A DNA stretch of 64,000 nt, from assembly GCA_965262425.1 (NCBI GenBank), contig OZ253536.1, positions 1,488,001 through 1,552,000 on the forward strand, written 5' to 3'. The translations under genes were made by a program, and so were the position numbers. Positions 9,345-17,675 of this stretch are shown piece by piece (position 1 is the stretch's first letter; each line of letters begins with the position of its first letter). The notes beneath the pieces were generated by a model, which was given only the letters and a program-made list of their open reading frames with translations, did not search any database and had not been told where the DNA came from. The stretch comes from CAZOZZ01 sp965262425 (GTDB taxonomy: Bacteria > Acidobacteriota > Terriglobia > 20CM-2-55-15).

Positions 9345-10724
9345 ATGTTTATCACAAAGAAGCACATTTCCCGTCGCACGGTTCTTCGCGGGATGGGTGC
9401 AGCTGTGGCGTTACCGTTTCTGGAGTCGATGGTGCCCGCACAGACTCCGTTAAGCCAGACGGCCGCGGTTTCTCCGTCCCGTCTCTGTGCGATCGAAATC
9501 GTGCATGGAGCGGCCGGCAGCACCCATATCGGTCAGAGAAGGCATTACTGGTCTCCCGAAAAGGAAGGTTCCGATTTTGAGATCACTCCCACGCTGAAGT
9601 CGCTCGAGCCACATCAGGACTACCTCACGATTGTCACAGACACCGACCTCGAGAAATTATACGCCCATTCGCCAAAGGAGGAGGGGGCCGACCACACGCG
9701 CGCTTCGGCGGGCTTCCTGACCGGAGCGAAGCCGAAGATGACCGAGGGCGCGGACTTCTACTGCGGTCCGTCGTACGAGCAGATATACGCCAAGAAGTTC
9801 GGCCAGGATACCCCACTGCCCTCGATCCAGCTGACAGTCGAGGACGCGGGTTCGTTGAAAGGCGCCTGCGGCTACGGGTATTCCTGTGTGTATTCCTACA
9901 CCACTTCCTGGGCGGACGCAACCAGCCCGCTCCCGATGGAAAGAAACCCGCGCGTCCTGTTCGAACGTTTGTTCGGCGCCGGAGGCACGGCCGAAGAACG
10001 TGCGCTTCGACTGAAGGAACAAAGCAGCATTCTGGACCGGATCACGCAATCGGTCACACGCTTGGCGCGGGATCTGTCGACAGGCGACCGCAGCCGTCTC
10101 GATCAGTATCTCGACGATGTACGCGAGATCGAGCGGCGGATCCAGAAGGTGGAGCAATATAACAGTGCGCAAGCGGGAGAGCGGGCACTGCCGGACGCCC
10201 CGGCCGGCGTGCCGGACACGTTTGCGGAGCACGTCGCCATGATGTTCGACCTACAGGCACTGGCCTTCATGACCGAAACCACGCGCGTCTCGTCTTTCAA
10301 GCTGGCGATGGACGTCAGCTCGGCGCTCTACCCGGACAGCGGAGTCACGACGCCTTTCCATTCCGCTTCGCATCACGGGTCCGTCCCGGCCAAGCTCGTC
10401 GAGTTCGAAAAGTTGAACGAGTATCACGTCAGTACGGTGGCGCCGTTTCTGGAAAAATTGAAAAATACCCCCGATGGCGACGGAAACCTCCTGGACCACA
10501 CGCTCGTCTCCTATGGCAGTCCCATGGGCGACTCGCACGTTCACGCACATTCACGGTTGCCGATATTCCTCGCCGGCCATGCCAACGGTAAGATCCGGGG
10601 CAATCTCCACGTCAAGGCCGCGGGCGGCACTCCGCTCGCCAACCTCTGGCTTACCGTTCTGCACCGTCTCGGTGTCGAAGAGATACTCGAAATCGGCGAC
10701 AGCACCGGAGAGATCTCAATTTGA
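9345..10724 (+). CDS. DUF1552 protein with Tat signal
   Basis: A complete 459-residue DUF1552 protein. The N-terminus carries a twin-arginine signal (SRRTVLRGMGAAVALPF), so the protein is probably exported folded. The start at 9345 lies after an AAGGAGC ribosome-binding site. It is strongly similar to the truncated copy at the window start. It sits between the DUF1592 cytochrome (82 bp upstream) and an ankyrin protein (38 bp downstream), making a three-gene cassette. Members of the family are often annotated only as hypothetical, and no catalytic residues can be assigned from sequence alone. Confidence 0.92.
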   Translation: MFITKKHISRRTVLRGMGAAVALPFLESMVPAQTPLSQTAAVSPSRLCAIEIVHGAAGSTHIGQRRHYWSPEKEGSDFEITPTLKSLEPHQDYLTIVTDTDLEKLYAHSPKEEGADHTRASAGFLTGAKPKMTEGADFYCGPSYEQIYAKKFGQDTPLPSIQLTVEDAGSLKGACGYGYSCVYSYTTSWADATSPLPMERNPRVLFERLFGAGGTAEERALRLKEQSSILDRITQSVTRLARDLSTGDRSRLDQYLDDVREIERRIQKVEQYNSAQAGERALPDAPAGVPDTFAEHVAMMFDLQALAFMTETTRVSSFKLAMDVSSALYPDSGVTTPFHSASHHGSVPAKLVEFEKLNEYHVSTVAPFLEKLKNTPDGDGNLLDHTLVSYGSPMGDSHVHAHSRLPIFLAGHANGKIRGNLHVKAAGGTPLANLWLTVLHRLGVEEILEIGDSTGEISI

Positions 10725-10762
10725 CGCTCAATGTAATCAGGACTCCAAGAAGGGGAAAACAT

Positions 10763-12406
10763 ATGTCAGTGAAGGGTTTACTCGTAGGACTTTCAGTGGT
10801 CTGCATGTCGGCGGTGATGGCGGCCGCACCTGCGGCTGATTCTCCAATAGCAGATGCAGCCATGCTAGGCAACATCGATGCCGTCCGGTCCCTGCTCGAA
10901 GGGTCGGCCGACGTCGACGTGGCCCAGGGCGACGGCATGACAGGACTGCTTTGGGCCGTTCAGAAAGATAATGTGGAGATGGCGCGCCTGCTGCTTGGGG
11001 CCGGTGCGAACGTCGAGAACGGGACCCGTATTCGCTCGATCACTCCGCTCTATCTGGCCTCACGGAACGGCAGCGCGGCGATGGTTGAAGTTCTCCTTGA
11101 GGCCGGAGCGGACGTGAACTCCGCGAACGAACTGGGGACGACCAACCTCATGATGGCGGCTGCCTCTGGCAGCGTCGGCGCGGTGGAGTCTCTGTTGGAC
11201 CACGGAGCGAGCGTGAACGCGAGGGAAACAGCGCGTGAACAGACGGCCCTGATGTTTGCGGCTGCTCTGGACCGCGTGCCCGTCGTGCGGCTACTGGCGT
11301 CCCGGGGGGCCGACTTGGACGCGATCAGCAAGATGGTCGCGGTCGGTAACGATCTCGTAGACGAGGACGGCAACCCCGTTCCGGCTCCATCACGGACCGG
11401 CGTCACACGACGACGACCCGGGGGTGAAGGCAGAGTGACTGGCATGGGTGGGCTGACGGCCTTGCATTACGCCTCCCGAGCGGGCTTGATCGACACCGTT
11501 CACGCCCTGGTCGAAGGCGGCGCGAACGTCGATAGAATCAATCCCGTCGACAACACGTCGCCTCTCATCGTCGCAGCCATCAACGGCCGCTACGAGATCG
11601 CAAAATACCTCCTCGATCAGGGTGCGAGCCCCAACGTCAAAGAGACCGAAGGGTTGACGGCTCTCTATGCGGCGCTCGACAGCCGATGGGCGCCTGTCGC
11701 CTGGACGCCGACTGCATCCACTACGGATTCCGGCATTGTCCAGGAGAAAGTCACTCATCTGGAACTGATGAAGGCGCTTCTCGAACGCGGCGCCGACCCG
11801 AATGCCAAAGTGACCAAAACGCCCTGGTACAACCCGCCTCACCACGCCCAGCGTTGGGTCGAATGGGCGGGAACAACCCCATTCTGGCGTGCCGCTCAGT
11901 CTACGGACCTGGCTGCGATGAAGCTTCTGGTGGCCTATGGCGCCGACGGGACGATTGCGTCCGACGAGAACACGACGGCGCTGATGGCGGCGGCTGGAGT
12001 CGGCTGGACGGGCAACTTCAGCGTGAATGCTCCGGATGCATTTCTGTCGTCGGCCAAGTTTCTGGTTGAAGAGGTTGGAATTGACGTGAATGCGCCGCAC
12101 ACCGTTTCGGGCTACACCGCATTGATGGGTGCGGCCTGGCGGGGGGACAACGCCGTCGTCGAATACCTTGTTGAAAAGGGCGCCAAGGTGGACGTCCGGA
12201 CCAATCTTGGGTGGTCGGTGACGGACATGGCGAATGGCCCGTACCTTCGCAGCAGCGTTCCGTTGAAGCATCCGGAAACGGTCGCTCTCCTGCGGGAACT
12301 GGGCGCCCCGGCACTGATCCAGACCGACGATGAGGAGATACTCGGCGTCATCAAGCGAAAGATCGAAGTGCCTGAAGAACCGAAGAAGGACCCGAACCCG
12401 AGATAG
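10763..12406 (+). CDS. Secreted ankyrin-repeat protein (copy 2)
   Basis: A 547-residue paralogue of the protein at 957-2603. The ATG at 10763 is preferred over earlier codons because it follows an AAGGGG ribosome-binding site and starts a signal peptide (MSVKGLLVGLSVVCMSAVMAAA). Ankyrin repeats cover the mature part, for example GMTGLLWAVQKDN, GLTALHYASRAG and GYTALMGAAWRGD. The C-terminus (DDEEILGVIKRKIEVPEE) matches copy 1 closely. A strong intrinsic terminator begins about 20 bp after the stop codon and closes the cassette. Confidence 0.9.
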   Translation: MSVKGLLVGLSVVCMSAVMAAAPAADSPIADAAMLGNIDAVRSLLEGSADVDVAQGDGMTGLLWAVQKDNVEMARLLLGAGANVENGTRIRSITPLYLASRNGSAAMVEVLLEAGADVNSANELGTTNLMMAAASGSVGAVESLLDHGASVNARETAREQTALMFAAALDRVPVVRLLASRGADLDAISKMVAVGNDLVDEDGNPVPAPSRTGVTRRRPGGEGRVTGMGGLTALHYASRAGLIDTVHALVEGGANVDRINPVDNTSPLIVAAINGRYEIAKYLLDQGASPNVKETEGLTALYAALDSRWAPVAWTPTASTTDSGIVQEKVTHLELMKALLERGADPNAKVTKTPWYNPPHHAQRWVEWAGTTPFWRAAQSTDLAAMKLLVAYGADGTIASDENTTALMAAAGVGWTGNFSVNAPDAFLSSAKFLVEEVGIDVNAPHTVSGYTALMGAAWRGDNAVVEYLVEKGAKVDVRTNLGWSVTDMANGPYLRSSVPLKHPETVALLRELGAPALIQTDDEEILGVIKRKIEVPEEPKKDPNPR

Positions 12407-12424
12407 AGAAGGTTCGGGTATCGC

Positions 12425-12459
12425 GAAAAAAGCCCTCGGGCGACCGGGGGCTTTTTTTT
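12425..12459 (+). terminator. Intrinsic terminator after ankyrin gene
   Basis: AGCCCTCGG and CCGGGGGCT form a nine-pair stem with one wobble pair around a GCGA loop, followed by eight T. It ends the DUF1592-DUF1552-ankyrin cassette. Confidence 0.88.
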
Positions 12460-12531
12460 GTGGATGTGCTGGCCAGTTGGGCCTGCCACCGGAGAGTCGG
12501 CTTCCGAAAGAGGGAAGTCGAGGAGGAATGA

Positions 12532-13500
12532 ATGGATCGAATCGCCGGAGCTTTGCTGTTGTTCACTTTTCTTGTGGGTTTCGCTTCCCCTCTCGACGCC
12601 CGACCTGAATACTTGTTGCGTTTCGAAACCGATCCGTTCCGTCGTGCGGACGTGGAGGGATGTGCGACCTGTCACGTGAATCCAAACGGTGGTGGAGTGC
12701 GAAATAATTTTGGTCAGGCTTTCGAAAGCGATGACACGCAGATCACACCTCTGTTGCGAGCGAATTTTTCGGACCGTTTCAATGTTGAAACAGCCGAAAT
12801 GAGTGACGGGTCCATCTTCTACTTCGCCGATCCCGAGAACCAGTTCGTCGTGTTTGAACGGGAAGGGCAGAAGTCTGCGATCGACCTGGTCGCGGCCACG
12901 CTGGTCGTCGAGGAAGAGAGAGTGGTGCAGGACCCGGGAAACACCCTCAGCTTTTTCATCACCAGCAAAGGTGTGGGAAACGGGGCGCATCTTGGCGGTC
13001 TGGCCGGCGGCGACCGTCATTGCAAGGCGCTTGCCGAAGGCGTGGGCGAGGGCGACAAGACGTGGCGCGCTTATCTGAGCACAACCATCGACGGCGAGCC
13101 GGCGATTAACGCCGGTGACCGGATCGGGAGTGGTCCCTGGCACAACACGAAGGGGATCATGGTCGCTCGTGGCGTGGCGGACCTGCACGAGGGGAATTTC
13201 CTGAGTAAGGAGATGTCCCTGGATGAGACCGGTGCGGTCATTAACGGGCGTGGGGATGATCCCAACCGCCACGACATCCTGACCGGCACACTGTCGGACG
13301 GTACGGCGGCGGTTGGTATGAACTGCAGCAACTGGACCAGCGCCGGTGAGGGCAGCGCCAACGTCGGCCATCACGACCGTCAGGGCGGGGGCGATGACGG
13401 CGCCTCCTGGAATGCAGCTCATCCCTCCAGAGGATGCAGCCAGGAAGACCTTCGCGGGTCCGGTGGCGACGGCCTGTTCTATTGCTTCGCCCTGCAATAA
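12532..13500 (+). CDS. Secreted monohaem cytochrome/C-type-lectin-like protein
   Basis: A 322-residue protein with a signal peptide (MDRIAGALLLFTFLVGFA, cleavage near residue 24). A single haem motif, CATCH, lies near residue 44 in the context CATCHVNPNGGG. The second half (about residues 140-322) resembles the DUF1554/collagenase-lectin-like fold, with HCKALAEGVGEGDKTWRAYL, DRIGSGPWHN and a C-terminal GLFYCFAL. GAGGA at 12520 serves the ATG. The combination suggests an exported electron-transfer or surface-binding protein. The stop codon TAA is followed with no gap by the 160-bp repeat at 13501-13660. Confidence 0.75.
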   Translation: MDRIAGALLLFTFLVGFASPLDARPEYLLRFETDPFRRADVEGCATCHVNPNGGGVRNNFGQAFESDDTQITPLLRANFSDRFNVETAEMSDGSIFYFADPENQFVVFEREGQKSAIDLVAATLVVEEERVVQDPGNTLSFFITSKGVGNGAHLGGLAGGDRHCKALAEGVGEGDKTWRAYLSTTIDGEPAINAGDRIGSGPWHNTKGIMVARGVADLHEGNFLSKEMSLDETGAVINGRGDDPNRHDILTGTLSDGTAAVGMNCSNWTSAGEGSANVGHHDRQGGGDDGASWNAAHPSRGCSQEDLRGSGGDGLFYCFALQ

Positions 13501-13660
13501 GGAGCCTGCGCGGCAGAAGAGATCTACTGCGAAAGTGGTATAATCGGTCCATATTTCCCCGATTTTTCGTTAAGTAGAACCACTATTCGCCTCAAAATCG
13601 AGAAAATCTGGCCTCGATTCTCCACTTTCTCGCTACGATCCCTTCTGCCGCGCAGGCTCC
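13501..13660 (+). repeat. 160-bp terminal-inverted-repeat element (copy 1)
   Basis: The element begins GGAGCCTGCGCGGCAGAAG and ends with its reverse complement. The terminal repeats extend about 24 bp almost perfectly and about 40 bp with mismatches. The core holds a CGATTTT/AAAATCG inverted repeat. It matches copy 2 (61997-62156, opposite strand) at 155 of 160 positions by eye. No open reading frame fits inside, so it looks like a non-autonomous (MITE-like) element. Confidence 0.92.
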
Positions 13661-13679
13661 TGGCAGCCTGCCGGCGGAA

Positions 13680-14876
13680 TCAGGCCCCGATCACAATCGG
13701 TCGGGGCCATTGCGAGTAGTTCTCACGGCCGCTGGCTATCTCCTTTTTCAGCTCATCAAAGGTGGGTTGAACGTGCCCGTTGGTATCAATCGCCCTAGAT
13801 ACCAGTGTATGTTCGCCCGGAGAAGGGGCGGGCCAATCGATAGACCACAACATCCAGGCATACTTTCCACGGCGATCGGTAATCGTGGCTTTCTGCCATG
13901 GGCCTTCATCCACACGGACCTCCACGCTCTCGATCGGTATCTGGCCACCCCAGGCGGCGCCGGAAATCTTGTAGGCTGAACCGCTCCCGCCCGGACGGCG
14001 CGTCACGCGAGCCACGACCGACTTCTTGTTGTTCTTGGAGATCGACGTGTCAAGCCAGAGGGTGCCTTCCGGTGTGTCCCTCGATCTCAGACTGAGGTAG
14101 TTTCGCGCCATGTGTTCGCCCTCATAACGCCGATCCAGGACTTCGATGCGAGTCAACCACTTGATTTGGGTCATGCCGTACCAGCCGGGCAGGATCAATC
14201 GAAGCGGATAGCCTGAATCGGGTGGAAGCGGCACCCCGTTTAATTCGTATGCGAGCATGGCTTCCGGATTCATGGCGTCCTGAATGTAAACGCTGCGTCC
14301 ATGGGGAATCTCGTACTCCTCGCCTCTGGCCTGCCACTTGTTCTCCTTCTCCATGTCTGTTCCTAGAAACACAACCTCTCGTGCTTCCGGCTTCACGCCG
14401 CATTCGGCGAGGATCGGTGCGAGGGCCACCCCCGACCAGACGCCGTTACTCACCAGGCCGTTCATACGTGCCGCGCGTGTGGAATTTCCGGAGCATTCAA
14501 GCGTCACGGCCTCTTCCCGCTTTTCCGCTCGGGCCTTGAGCTCGTCGAGTGTGAACTCCATGGGCCGATCGACGAATCCATCGATACGTAACCGCCAGGT
14601 AGAGGTGTCCACCTGCATCGTCTGGGTTTGATGGAAGGCGTAGAACTCGTCGTTCGGTGTGGCCCAGCTCGTCAGTCGGCGCAGGTCGAAGCAGCGCACC
14701 CTGGGGTTACTCTGTTGAAACTCGATGCGGAACTGACTGGTGTAATCGGCGAAATCCACCAACTCCTCACCGTCTTGAAGCGCCCAGACGCTTTCGGGTA
14801 TTCCAAGTGCGGCCAACGCCACGGCGGCGCGTCCACCGTTGATCAGAAGCTCTCGACGGGTCGATCGATTTCCCAT
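13680..14876 (-). CDS. Tat-exported sulfite-oxidase-type molybdoenzyme
   Basis: A 398-residue protein of the sulfite oxidase/SoxC-like molybdopterin family. The N-terminus has a twin-arginine signal (STRRELLINGGRAAVALAAL). The molybdopterin-binding domain spans about residues 60-260 and contains the expected molybdenum-ligand cysteine, C128, in TLECSGNSTRAARMNG. The C-terminal region (about 280-390) is the Mo-cofactor dimerisation domain. No haem domain is present, so a separate cytochrome must accept electrons. Sulfite is a plausible but unproven substrate. The gene is last in a minus-strand run, 25 bp after the TonB receptor gene. The sulfur operon begins 14 kb away. Confidence 0.85.
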   Translation of the reverse strand: MGNRSTRRELLINGGRAAVALAALGIPESVWALQDGEELVDFADYTSQFRIEFQQSNPRVRCFDLRRLTSWATPNDEFYAFHQTQTMQVDTSTWRLRIDGFVDRPMEFTLDELKARAEKREEAVTLECSGNSTRAARMNGLVSNGVWSGVALAPILAECGVKPEAREVVFLGTDMEKENKWQARGEEYEIPHGRSVYIQDAMNPEAMLAYELNGVPLPPDSGYPLRLILPGWYGMTQIKWLTRIEVLDRRYEGEHMARNYLSLRSRDTPEGTLWLDTSISKNNKKSVVARVTRRPGGSGSAYKISGAAWGGQIPIESVEVRVDEGPWQKATITDRRGKYAWMLWSIDWPAPSPGEHTLVSRAIDTNGHVQPTFDELKKEIASGRENYSQWPRPIVIGA

Positions 14877-14901
14877 TTTTCCTTGTCTCCCCTTGAAAAG
14901 G

Positions 14902-17616
14902 TCAAAAAGCGAATTTCAGGTGAAATTGAAGTATCCTGCCGGCATTCAGCGTGTTGGTGATCTGCCCGAAAGACTGGGAGCTGAGGCTCCAGTTGGGCCG
15001 GTCGAACTGTGGGTGGTTGAACGCGTTGATCGCCTCCACGCGGAACAAGGCGGAGCGGGTCTGATCCCTGGAAATGGAAAAGATCCGAGAGATCGCAAAG
15101 TTGAAGTTGGTGGTCCCGTCCTTCCGGAAAGTGTTCGGGGCAAGATTGCCCCGTCCTTCCCGGAACGGGGCTTCCCGGTCGAACATGTCGTGGCGCAGGT
15201 TCTGTTGTGCGGTGTCGGGGTTGTCGACACTCGTCCCGATAAGTTCGGGGGAGAGTATCGAGGGACGATCGCCCCACTCTCCGTCGACGTTGCCGAACGG
15301 CGGCGCGTCCGATCCTGTTTCGATCGAAAACGGCGTTCCCGAACGAAGGATCGTAGTTCCGGAAAACGTCCAGCCTCCGAGCCAGCCCGGCGTCTGGTAG
15401 GAGTAGCCGGCCACGAAACTCTCGGTGGCGTCGAATCGGCTGAAACTCCGCAAGTCCTCGAAGGCCGCCGACTCCGTCTGAGTTCGCGGATCGCGCTGGT
15501 CGGTGCCGGTGCCGGAGAAGTCGCCTCCCGTGTCGAGCCCCTTGCTGAAGCTGTAGCTGGCCCGTAGGGCGAGTCCCCGGCTGAAAACCTTGTTGATGGA
15601 AACCTGCCCCGCGTCAAAATATGCGCGCGCCTGGTTCGTCACGGTGATAACCGAGAAAAATCGAGGGTCCGGGCGCCGGTCGTTAATGGTCGCCGTGGTC
15701 TGCGGAATGCCGTCTACAGCGATGGCCCGGTTGCCTCTGATGCCACGAAACAGTTTCAGTGTCCGGCTTCCGACGTAGGCCAAGGCGATCTGCACATCTG
15801 CTGGTAACTCGCGCTCCACCTGAAGAGTGAACTGGTGCGAGTAGGGCGACACGAGATCCGGGCTGATCAGGTTCAGACTCGATCGGGGTGTTTCTGTTGC
15901 GGATGCTTGAAGGTCACCGAGCGGATCGAGGAGAGCCGGGTTCTGCACAGACACCGGGACTATCGCCGGAGGATTGAGCCTGGCCACTCGAAACGTCGCG
16001 GGGAAAACCTCCCCGAACGAGATACCGTAGCCAGCCCGCACCACCCCCTGGCCCGTGGAATACGCGAGTCCGATGCGGGGCGCGAAGTTGTTGTTGTCGG
16101 AGTTGTAAGAGAAAGTCGTGAGCTCGTTGACTTCGCTCGGCCTTCCGGCGAATTCGTACCGGAGCCCGAGAGTCAGGTCGAGGTTCGGCGTCAGACTGAC
16201 CCGATCATTCAGGTAGAAGTCGAAATCGGTTCGACGAAAGCCTCGATACACTTCACCCTGGACACCCACGTAATCGCTCGCGTTCCCCGCAAGAAGGTTC
16301 TCGAGCGCCGTCTTTCCGAAATTAGGTCTGAAGCTGAAGTTGCCTCGAGTCCCGTCGCTCTGAAACTCGTTGATCTGCGCTCGAATGACCTGTGCGCCCC
16401 ATTCGAACTGATGCCTTCCCGCCTGCCTGGTCCCCTGGACAAGGTATTGGAAATCGTTAGTCACACGTCGGACGGGGAAAGTGAGCCGGGGCCCAAGAGG
16501 TTCGATTTCGAAGCTGACGAAGATGTACGGGCCGACGGATCCTGGTGGGACGAGGACCCGCACCTTCCGTCTCAGGTAATTGACGCCAAGCCGCAGTGTC
16601 GCATTCCCGGACAATGATCGTTCATAGGCGAGATTCAACGTCTGCGGCCGGAGTTGCTGGTTCGGGTTCTGACCAACGACCAATTCGAACGAGTCGATGA
16701 AGTTGTCGTTGAACGAGTAGTGGCCCGAGAAACGGTCCATTTCGGTGGGGGTCCAATCCAAATGGAATGTTCCGCCGGTATTCCGGACAGTTTGAATCGC
16801 GTTTGTGTTCAGCAGTCGCCGATCGATTTCAGGGCGGTTGGGCAACTCGTCCGGATAGGCTGCAAGCCATCGGGAGAGCAGGGCATTCACTGCGGGATCG
16901 GTCGCGGTTGGCGTCCGTTCCTCTGGCAGGGGGACCAGGAGATTTCCGTTTACGAAGCCGGATTCCCGCGTTTCCTCACCCGATAACACGAACGAGAGCC
17001 GATCCCCGAGCGGTCCGCCGACCCGGAATCCGTACTGGTTCCTCTTGGACGGCTGGACCGGGCCGACCTGGAAAAACGTTCGTGCGTTAAAGACGCTGTT
17101 CTGAAGGGAGTCGTAGATTTCGCCGTGGTAAGCGCTCCGCCGATCGGCACCGAGGACCCGGAGGTCGCTCCCCATACCACCGAACTCGGCAGCGTAGTTA
17201 TCCCGAACAGCAGAAAATCCCGTGATCGGAATGACGGTGACGCCCTGACGACCCAGGGCTTCGGTGAGCGCCTGGTTGTCTATCAGATTGACCTGGATAT
17301 TCTGGTTCCTCTGTGCACCGCGGACAGCTTCGGTTTCGGTCGGCTGTGCCCGGGACTGTTCGTTGATGATGATGTCGAGGGGTGTGCTGCGGGGAAGGGC
17401 GACCTCGGGAATAGACATCAGTGTCGTTTCGCCTACGATGGCACGGACCGTGTAGAGGCCGTCCTCAAGCTCGAAGAGATAGTCCCCGGGTTCGGACGCC
17501 GGCAGCTCTCCGACGATAGCCCCGCTCCGGTCGACAACAACCAGGCTCAGGCCCTCTACGGCATCACTGACGTGGACGGTGATGCTCGCGAGCAAAGCGA
17601 TCAGGACTATTGCCAT
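14902..17616 (-). CDS. TonB-dependent receptor, Oar-like
   Basis: A 904-residue outer-membrane receptor. It has a short hydrophobic signal (MAIVLIALLASITVHVS), then a small beta domain where other members carry the carboxypeptidase regulatory-like domain. A plug region follows (about residues 95-240), then a large barrel ending in aromatic residues (LQFHLKFAF), typical of outer-membrane insertion. It probably imports a ligand delivered to or released by the flanking M14-like proteins, but the ligand cannot be named. It is part of the tight minus-strand run from 24754 to 13680. The start at 17616 has no clear ribosome-binding site and is less certain. Confidence 0.85.
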   Translation of the reverse strand: MAIVLIALLASITVHVSDAVEGLSLVVVDRSGAIVGELPASEPGDYLFELEDGLYTVRAIVGETTLMSIPEVALPRSTPLDIIINEQSRAQPTETEAVRGAQRNQNIQVNLIDNQALTEALGRQGVTVIPITGFSAVRDNYAAEFGGMGSDLRVLGADRRSAYHGEIYDSLQNSVFNARTFFQVGPVQPSKRNQYGFRVGGPLGDRLSFVLSGEETRESGFVNGNLLVPLPEERTPTATDPAVNALLSRWLAAYPDELPNRPEIDRRLLNTNAIQTVRNTGGTFHLDWTPTEMDRFSGHYSFNDNFIDSFELVVGQNPNQQLRPQTLNLAYERSLSGNATLRLGVNYLRRKVRVLVPPGSVGPYIFVSFEIEPLGPRLTFPVRRVTNDFQYLVQGTRQAGRHQFEWGAQVIRAQINEFQSDGTRGNFSFRPNFGKTALENLLAGNASDYVGVQGEVYRGFRRTDFDFYLNDRVSLTPNLDLTLGLRYEFAGRPSEVNELTTFSYNSDNNNFAPRIGLAYSTGQGVVRAGYGISFGEVFPATFRVARLNPPAIVPVSVQNPALLDPLGDLQASATETPRSSLNLISPDLVSPYSHQFTLQVERELPADVQIALAYVGSRTLKLFRGIRGNRAIAVDGIPQTTATINDRRPDPRFFSVITVTNQARAYFDAGQVSINKVFSRGLALRASYSFSKGLDTGGDFSGTGTDQRDPRTQTESAAFEDLRSFSRFDATESFVAGYSYQTPGWLGGWTFSGTTILRSGTPFSIETGSDAPPFGNVDGEWGDRPSILSPELIGTSVDNPDTAQQNLRHDMFDREAPFREGRGNLAPNTFRKDGTTNFNFAISRIFSISRDQTRSALFRVEAINAFNHPQFDRPNWSLSSQSFGQITNTLNAGRILQFHLKFAF

Positions 17617-17675
17617 GCGAACACCATACTGGTATCACCGGGACGGGTCAACTTCATGGGACTCCCGAGACTCGA

